Shown: positions 6,374-10,065 of the stretch, piece after piece
Layout of the letters: each line of letters begins with the position of its first letter
Numbering within the stretch: position 1 is the first letter of the stretch
Source: Acidobacteriaceae bacterium
GTDB taxonomy: Bacteria > Acidobacteriota > Terriglobia > Terriglobales > Acidobacteriaceae
Direction: 5' to 3'
DNA: 10,065 bases
Assembly: GCA_003156235.1 (NCBI GenBank)
Contig: PMGP01000356.1
Span: 138 to 10,202 of the forward strand
Translations under genes and position numbers: made by a program
Notes under the pieces: model-generated
Databases searched by the model: none
What the model was told of the DNA's origin: nothing
Seen by the model: the letters and a program-made list of their open reading frames with translations, nothing else

Positions 6374-7462
6374 TCACTGTTTTTTGGCCGGCGCCGATAG
6401 CCGCGCGGCGAAGAAGATTTTCACGATCTCCGTTGCCAAGCCGCCTGAAGCAATGGTTCCGTCGAATGCAGTAACTTTGCCCGAACCAAGAACGATGCTC
6501 GTCTTCCTGTCCGAGAGGACGAAGGTGTGGACATAGGTAAACAGGGGCCGGTCCAGCTCGATAATCAGATCGGCCACACGACGATCCTCAACAATCGTCA
6601 GTCCCAGATCCGGCCATTCCTTTTGTTGCGTCAGGGCGTGGTCCAGGGTATCGACGGTCAGGAACGCGGTCTTCGAGTGGACGTAGATGGTCTTGGCATT
6701 TTTAATAATTTGATTGGGGTCGGCGCTGGCAGCGGCAGCCACTGGCTGTGGAACCGTTTCGGCAAGCTGCGCGAACAGTTGCAGCGTGACGCCCGAACCA
6801 AATGTTGTGCGCGGGCCGGCCTCCGGCAGTCCCAGGACGCTATCAATCGGAACAGCAAACGGGGAGGCAGCTCCCTTGCGTCCGGTGATAATGCCGATCA
6901 GTGCGCCAGTCTGGTCAACCAGCGCGCCGCCGCTGGCGCCGGGCGCTACGGCTGCGGTAAACCGCAGCAGGTTGAAGCCTGAGCCGGCTCCGGAGATTTC
7001 TTCCGCGGGACTGATGGCGTAGAGAATGCCATCGGTTGTTAACCAGGTGAGTCCGTTGGAGTTGGTGACTGCATAAACAGGATCGCCCAGGGACAGGGTT
7101 GCGGAGGCGCCCGTAGTCAGTGCCGGAAGCGCTCCAGCGGAGATCTTCAGCGCGGCCACATCGCGTCGCTCGTCGCTGCCCAGCATATCGACGCGGTCGA
7201 AGATTTCTCCGTTGACCAGCCGGACCTGAACCGCGGCTGCGCCTTGGACGGCATGAAGCGGAGCCAAAATCACCCCATTCTTCGAGATGACGACTCCGGT
7301 GGAAATGGAGGTGACGCGGCCCGCCGCATCGCCAGACAAAATAAGTACGGAGGCAGCCTTGGTGTGTTCGTAGATCGCCTTGGAGTCAGGCGCAGGTGAG
7401 CCTTCCTGGGCTGTGACGCACAGAGTAAAAGCGGCAAACGCGGCTGCGATGAGTGCTTTCAT
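6374..7462 (-). CDS. Exported trypsin-like (HtrA-type) serine protease with unknown C-terminal domain
   Basis: The 362-aa protein has a signal peptide (MKALIAAAFAAFTLCVTA, cleavage before QEG) and a trypsin-fold domain at about residues 28-210. The catalytic triad is complete and in HtrA order: His70 in APLHAV, Asp101 in RRDVAALKI, and Ser177 in PGASGGAL. It therefore probably cleaves or binds misfolded proteins in the periplasm. There is no PDZ domain, unlike DegP/DegQ. Instead an Ala-rich linker (about 238-248) leads to a C-terminal domain of about 110 aa (NAKTIYVHSKTAFL to VKIFFAARL) that I do not recognise. It contains LGLTIVEDRRVADLIIELD and could be a separate fold seen alone in other proteins. 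The start has no Shine-Dalgarno, and a perfect TATAAT lies 11 nt upstream, so the mRNA may be leaderless. The gene lies between the PBP and dxs on the same strand, but REP-like elements separate it from both, so it is probably its own transcript. Confidence 0.85.
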   Translation of the reverse strand: MKALIAAAFAAFTLCVTAQEGSPAPDSKAIYEHTKAASVLILSGDAAGRVTSISTGVVISKNGVILAPLHAVQGAAAVQVRLVNGEIFDRVDMLGSDERRDVAALKISAGALPALTTGASATLSLGDPVYAVTNSNGLTWLTTDGILYAISPAEEISGAGSGFNLLRFTAAVAPGASGGALVDQTGALIGIITGRKGAASPFAVPIDSVLGLPEAGPRTTFGSGVTLQLFAQLAETVPQPVAAAASADPNQIIKNAKTIYVHSKTAFLTVDTLDHALTQQKEWPDLGLTIVEDRRVADLIIELDRPLFTYVHTFVLSDRKTSIVLGSGKVTAFDGTIASGGLATEIVKIFFAARLSAPAKKQ

Positions 7463-7473
7463 GATTGCTGAGC

Positions 7474-7479
7474 ATTATA
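7474..7479 (-). promoter_or_regulatory. -10 box of the protease gene (possible leaderless promoter)
   Basis: The minus strand carries a perfect TATAAT whose last base is separated from the ATG at 7462 by only 11 nt (GCTCAGCAATC). A start site six or seven bases downstream would leave a leader of about five nucleotides, and no ribosome binding site is present. A weak ATGACC lies 19 bp upstream as the best -35 candidate. This suggests a leaderless or nearly leaderless mRNA. Confidence 0.5.
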
Positions 7480-7528
7480 GCAACTGTAGGAACGAAAGGT
7501 CATCTGCAACTTATAGCAGTTTGCCTGT

Positions 7529-7644
7529 TGGTGTAGAGTCGATTTCGGATTGCTTGTACAGTCCCGATGGGTTGCGAACCTGTAGCGCAGGCCTCCAGGC
7601 CGGCTGTAGCGTGGACCTCCTGCTCCACGTCGCACTCTACACCA
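7529..7644. repeat. 116-bp palindromic intergenic element bounded by 11-bp inverted repeats
   Basis: TGGTGTAGAGT (7529-7539) and ACTCTACACCA (7634-7644) are perfect inverted repeats at the outer edges. Inside are two tandem copies of a 24-bp hairpin unit, each beginning TGTAGCG (7581 and 7605) and carrying a CCTCC loop. The hairpin stems are GGCC/GGCC in the first unit and GTGGA/TCCAC in the second. The inner units look like a dispersed acidobacterial intergenic repeat (recalled, not searched). The arms could be short terminal inverted repeats of a non-autonomous element or the closing stem of a structured RNA. No target-site duplication is obvious. Confidence 0.55.
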
Positions 7645-7667
7645 TCTGGGAAAATGCTCTCGGCAAG

Positions 7668-7690
7668 AAAAAGGCTGCCCGAAGGCAGCC
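7668..7690 (-). terminator. Rho-independent terminator of the PBP gene
   Basis: On the minus strand GGCTGCC and GGCAGCC form a perfect 7-bp stem closed by a TTCG (UUCG) tetraloop, directly followed by TTTTT (complement of 7668-7672). It begins 37 bp after the PBP stop codon at 7728, so the PBP transcript should end here rather than run into the protease gene. Confidence 0.88.
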
Positions 7691-7727
7691 TCATCTGGTT
7701 TCATGAAGAAGGGAAGGGAACGCCGCT

Positions 7728-9056
7728 TTACTGCTGCGTCTGCTCTGGCTGCGAGGTCGCTGGCCACACAGACGCCGTGTTCTGCTGCAACTTGGCAGTG
7801 AACCAGTTGCTGTCCCAGAGATTTTGGTAGAACGCGCCGGTCATCTCCGCGGCGCGAGGACCGAAGGTCGGCCGTCCGCCTTCCAGGAAGAACACCGTCA
7901 CCAGCCTGCCCTGCGGTGAGTCGGACCAGGAGGCGAACCAGCCGAAGCGCGTCCCATTTGCCGAGCAGGTTCCCGTTTTTCCAAACACAGGCAGCTCGTG
8001 GAAGTTGGCCTTCAGCCGCCGTGCGGTGCCGTACTCCACCGCTCCGGCCATGCCGTCCTGCAGGTCGGGAACGTAGCGGGCGATCTCCAGCGTGCGCTTG
8101 ACCTTGGGCTCCAGGTTCGCGGCCTCCTCTGGTGTCGTCGGGTGCTGCAAATAGTAGAGCGTTCCGCCGTTTGCCAAAGCAGCCACAAACGCGCCCAATT
8201 GCAGTGGCGTCAGCGATACTCCCTCGCCGAAGCTGCACATGCGGCCCACTCCACCCTGCGAGGCGGGCAGTACCTCATCGGGATAGACGCCCAGTTGTTC
8301 GCCTTCAATGTTGTAGCCGGCCAGCTCGCCCAATCCAAACTGGTTGGCGTATTGGTGTACGCGTTCGAAGCCCAGTTCGCGGCCCAGTTCCTCAAAGTAG
8401 AGGTTGTTGCTTTTGGCCAGAGCCTGCGTCATGTTCATGCGGAAACCGGCCAGCTTGACCTGCGTATCGCGCGTGACCAGTCCCTCGGAGAGCGCGGCCA
8501 GAGCCACAGTCAGCTTGATTGTGGAGCAGGGCTCGGCGCCGGGTGAGAGAGCCAGCTTCTGGTTCACCATGGCCAGAATGCGCCCATTCGCGGGGTTGAT
8601 CACCACGGCCGTGCCATTCATGTCGCCCATGGCGTCGATCGCGGCCTGGCGGACCACTGGATCCTCGCCGGCCGTCACGTCGCCCGCAAAAATGTCTCCT
8701 TTGGCATAAGAACTGGCGGTGAACCGCTCATAGAAGTGATGATGGCGGCGGGAGGCAATTGCCGCGCTGCGTGCGTTGGCTCTCGCGTTGCCTCTTGCTG
8801 TCCGATGCGCTGTGTTTCCGGCCGGCGCTGCATGAGAGGCGCTGCTGTGAGCCGTTCCTGCGTGAGTTGTGGCAGACTTGTGGGCAGTCGGCGCTGTGGC
8901 GTGATGACTGGTCGCGCGATGGGGCTCTGTCAGATGGGATTCAGTTGATTTGGCGTGGTGCAGTGTGCGCGGGGCATCCAGCGCCGCCGCCACTCCGGCG
9001 CCAACGCCGAAAACACTCAAAACCAATGTACAAGCCCAAGTACGGAAAAATGTCAT
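7728..9056 (-). CDS. Penicillin-binding transpeptidase with His/Ala/Thr-rich linker
   Basis: The protein has a penicillin-binding transpeptidase domain, expected to crosslink peptidoglycan stem peptides outside the membrane. ATG 9056 is chosen because it starts directly on a signal or anchor segment (MTFFRTWACTLVLSVFGVG, then AGVAA); the longer reading to 9128 puts 24 non-hydrophobic residues before it. From that start (442 aa) the three catalytic motifs are present: STIK (Ser178, Lys181), SNN (216-218) and KTG (360-362), the last within FGKTGTC. VINPANGRILAMVN (153-166) is typical of class B PBPs. Residues about 28-107 are a low-complexity His/Ala/Ser/Thr/Arg stretch ending in RRHHHFYERF, probably a disordered spacer across the periplasm. 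There is no room for the large dimerisation domain of FtsI/PBP2 and no PASTA domain, so it is a short class B-like enzyme, not FtsI. A UUCG-loop terminator follows. ftsZ lies upstream on the same strand, across a 364-nt gap. Confidence 0.85.
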   Translation of the reverse strand: MTFFRTWACTLVLSVFGVGAGVAAALDAPRTLHHAKSTESHLTEPHRATSHHATAPTAHKSATTHAGTAHSSASHAAPAGNTAHRTARGNARANARSAAIASRRHHHFYERFTASSYAKGDIFAGDVTAGEDPVVRQAAIDAMGDMNGTAVVINPANGRILAMVNQKLALSPGAEPCSTIKLTVALAALSEGLVTRDTQVKLAGFRMNMTQALAKSNNLYFEELGRELGFERVHQYANQFGLGELAGYNIEGEQLGVYPDEVLPASQGGVGRMCSFGEGVSLTPLQLGAFVAALANGGTLYYLQHPTTPEEAANLEPKVKRTLEIARYVPDLQDGMAGAVEYGTARRLKANFHELPVFGKTGTCSANGTRFGWFASWSDSPQGRLVTVFFLEGGRPTFGPRAAEMTGAFYQNLWDSNWFTAKLQQNTASVWPATSQPEQTQQ

Positions 9057-9420
9057 CCAGCCGGGATCCTCTCTCCAAACGGAGTGTCGAACCGTTCGTC
9101 TCCTTAGCGGAGGCGTATCACCTGCCATTCCAGTCTGCTATCCCCGGATAGGCTCTCCCCATTACTCTGATTCATCCATTCCCTGGTAAGATGGCCAATC
9201 TCGAACACAAAAAGCCACTTCCTCATAACTGGGAACGAGCGTCTCAGATGGGTACATCGCTCTTATCTGTCACTCCGCACAGGCATTACAGCCTCTGTTG
9301 CGGTTGTAGACAGCTCAAATCTGGGCGCACCGGCTGGCTGGTGCAACAAAAAAAACCAGGCATTTGTTGAGCTATATTGAACTATACTCCCTCCTTGGCC
9401 AGTATCATATTGAACACTTC
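9057..9420. other. Intergenic region between ftsZ and the PBP gene
   Basis: No convincing ORF is seen in these 364 nt. The part nearest the PBP start holds GAGAGAGG about 11 nt before its ATG and a small hairpin, CTCC-GCTAA-GGAG on the minus strand. An eight-base A-run (9348-9355) follows GCACC...GGTGC on the plus strand, which does not make a terminator for the minus-strand ftsZ. No clear ftsZ terminator and no strong PBP promoter could be identified. Confidence 0.6.
9367..9386. repeat. Tandem 10-bp repeat TTGA(G/A)CTATA downstream of ftsZ
   Basis: TTGAGCTATA (9367-9376) and TTGAACTATA (9377-9386) are adjacent and differ at one base. A related TTGAACACTT begins at 9410, and ATATTGAAC occurs at both 9374-9382 and 9407-9415, 33 bp apart. 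This could be a small operator-like array or simple sequence duplication in the ftsZ 3' flank. Confidence 0.45.
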
Positions 9421-10065
9421 CTACAACAGTAAGTTGCGTAAGAAAGTGGGCTTTTCCAGATCTGGCTGCGATTCTTCGCCCACAACGGGAAAAAGCGTCG
9501 TGGGTCGCTTAGTACTGTTATCGTCAATCTCCGCCTGGTTCTGCAGTCCACTGGTGAACTCTGGAGCATAATCTCTGGGCAGAGGATTGTAGGCCGGCTC
9601 CTCCGCCAATTCGGCAAACCTCGGCGGCGCCGGTGCGGCTGCCGGTTCCATCTCTTCGGGCTCAAATGCCGCGGCAGCCTCCTCAGGCGGCTCCGCAACA
9701 TCAGTGGAGTTAACTGAGGGCTCGGTGGGCGCAACGGGGGTGAAAAAGCCTGACTTGTCCCACACGTCAGAGTCGTCTGCCTTCACCGCGTCTTTCTCGT
9801 CTTCTTCATCTTGCGAAAGGAAGCGCAGCGGCTTGGGCGCCAGCACAGGCGCGGCTGCGGGCTCGCGAAACTCTTCGTTGCGCGGCACCAGCGAAATCTG
9901 CGCCACCGGGGCAGGGGACAGCGGTATGGAAACCACCGGCGCCTCGGCCACGGCCATCATGCGCGCCCGCCGCTCCGGCATCTGGTCGCGGAAGCCGGTG
10001 GCGATCACGGTAACCTTGACCTCGTCGCCCATCTTCTCGTCCTGCACCGCGCCGAAGATGATGTT
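9421..10065 (-). CDS. ftsZ: Cell division protein FtsZ, C-terminal part
   Basis: FtsZ is the tubulin-like GTPase that forms the division ring. Only the last 214 codons are in the window; the gene continues past base 10065. The first residues inside, NIIFGA followed by VQDEKMGDEVKVTVIATGF, are the end of the conserved tubulin/FtsZ C-terminal domain (typically NIIFGA.ID...V.VTVIATGF). The GTG at 10047 is therefore an internal Val, not a start. After RDQMPERRARMM comes a linker of roughly 165 residues, rich in Pro, Ala and Glu and probably disordered, that includes FLSQDEEDEKDAV. The protein ends DLEKPTFLRNLLL. PTFLR matches the core of the conserved C-terminal peptide that binds FtsA and other partners (commonly DIPAFLRR), here with EK inserted before the Pro and a hydrophobic NLLL end. 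The next gene on this strand is a PBP. Confidence 0.95.
   Translation of the reverse strand, partial: NIIFGAVQDEKMGDEVKVTVIATGFRDQMPERRARMMAVAEAPVVSIPLSPAPVAQISLVPRNEEFREPAAAPVLAPKPLRFLSQDEEDEKDAVKADDSDVWDKSGFFTPVAPTEPSVNSTDVAEPPEEAAAAFEPEEMEPAAAPAPPRFAELAEEPAYNPLPRDYAPEFTSGLQNQAEIDDNSTKRPTTLFPVVGEESQPDLEKPTFLRNLLL

Noticed and set aside
7459..8238. 259-codon minus-strand frame overlapping the PBP and the intergenic element
   Set aside because: It overlaps the PBP coding end in another frame, runs through the terminator and palindromes, and has no family resemblance.
9323..9355. GCACC...GGTGC stem followed by eight A as a terminator
   Set aside because: On the plus strand the tail is A, not T. 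On the minus strand the T-run comes before the stem, so it terminates neither strand.

Overview
The window looks like chromosomal DNA of an Acidobacteriota member, probably of the Terriglobia/Acidobacteriaceae type. The support is moderately high GC, the way the recognisable proteins read, and two kinds of intergenic palindromic element that resemble ones scattered through acidobacterial genomes. This placement comes from pattern memory, not from a search.

The right nine tenths is a run of minus-strand genes. Read 5'->3' on that strand they are: the 3' end of ftsZ (cell-division GTPase); a secreted or membrane-anchored penicillin-binding transpeptidase with its own UUCG-loop terminator; an exported HtrA-like serine protease with an uncharacterised C-terminal domain; dxs (first step of the MEP isoprenoid pathway); a lipoprotein built of about eleven SPDS..AY beta-propeller repeats; and murC (UDP-MurNAc-L-alanine ligase). 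The common theme is the envelope: division (FtsZ), peptidoglycan precursor synthesis (MurC), peptidoglycan crosslinking (PBP), isoprenoid supply including the undecaprenyl carrier (Dxs), and periplasmic quality control (protease). dxs, the propeller lipoprotein and murC are separated by only 53 and 58 bp and may be co-transcribed. The protease and the PBP appear to be separate transcription units.

The left 1.2 kb is accessory. It has the 5' end of a minus-strand secreted protein that runs off the window, then three small plus-strand ORFs: an unrecognised Cys-rich repeat peptide, a 51-aa DUF3309-like membrane protein and a 53-aa single-TM protein.

The most unusual item is the small ORF around 277-582. 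Its five xEDxRC modules (plus a degenerate sixth) have Cys codons spaced 16, 12, 16, 16 and 12 residues apart, and the copies differ mostly at synonymous third positions. Other points of interest are an 11-bp inverted repeat bounding a 116-bp palindromic element upstream of the protease, a perfect TATAAT only 11 nt from the protease start with no Shine-Dalgarno (possibly leaderless), atypical active-site motifs in Dxs, and murC lying well downstream of ftsZ. I found no tRNA, rRNA, CRISPR array or transposase.
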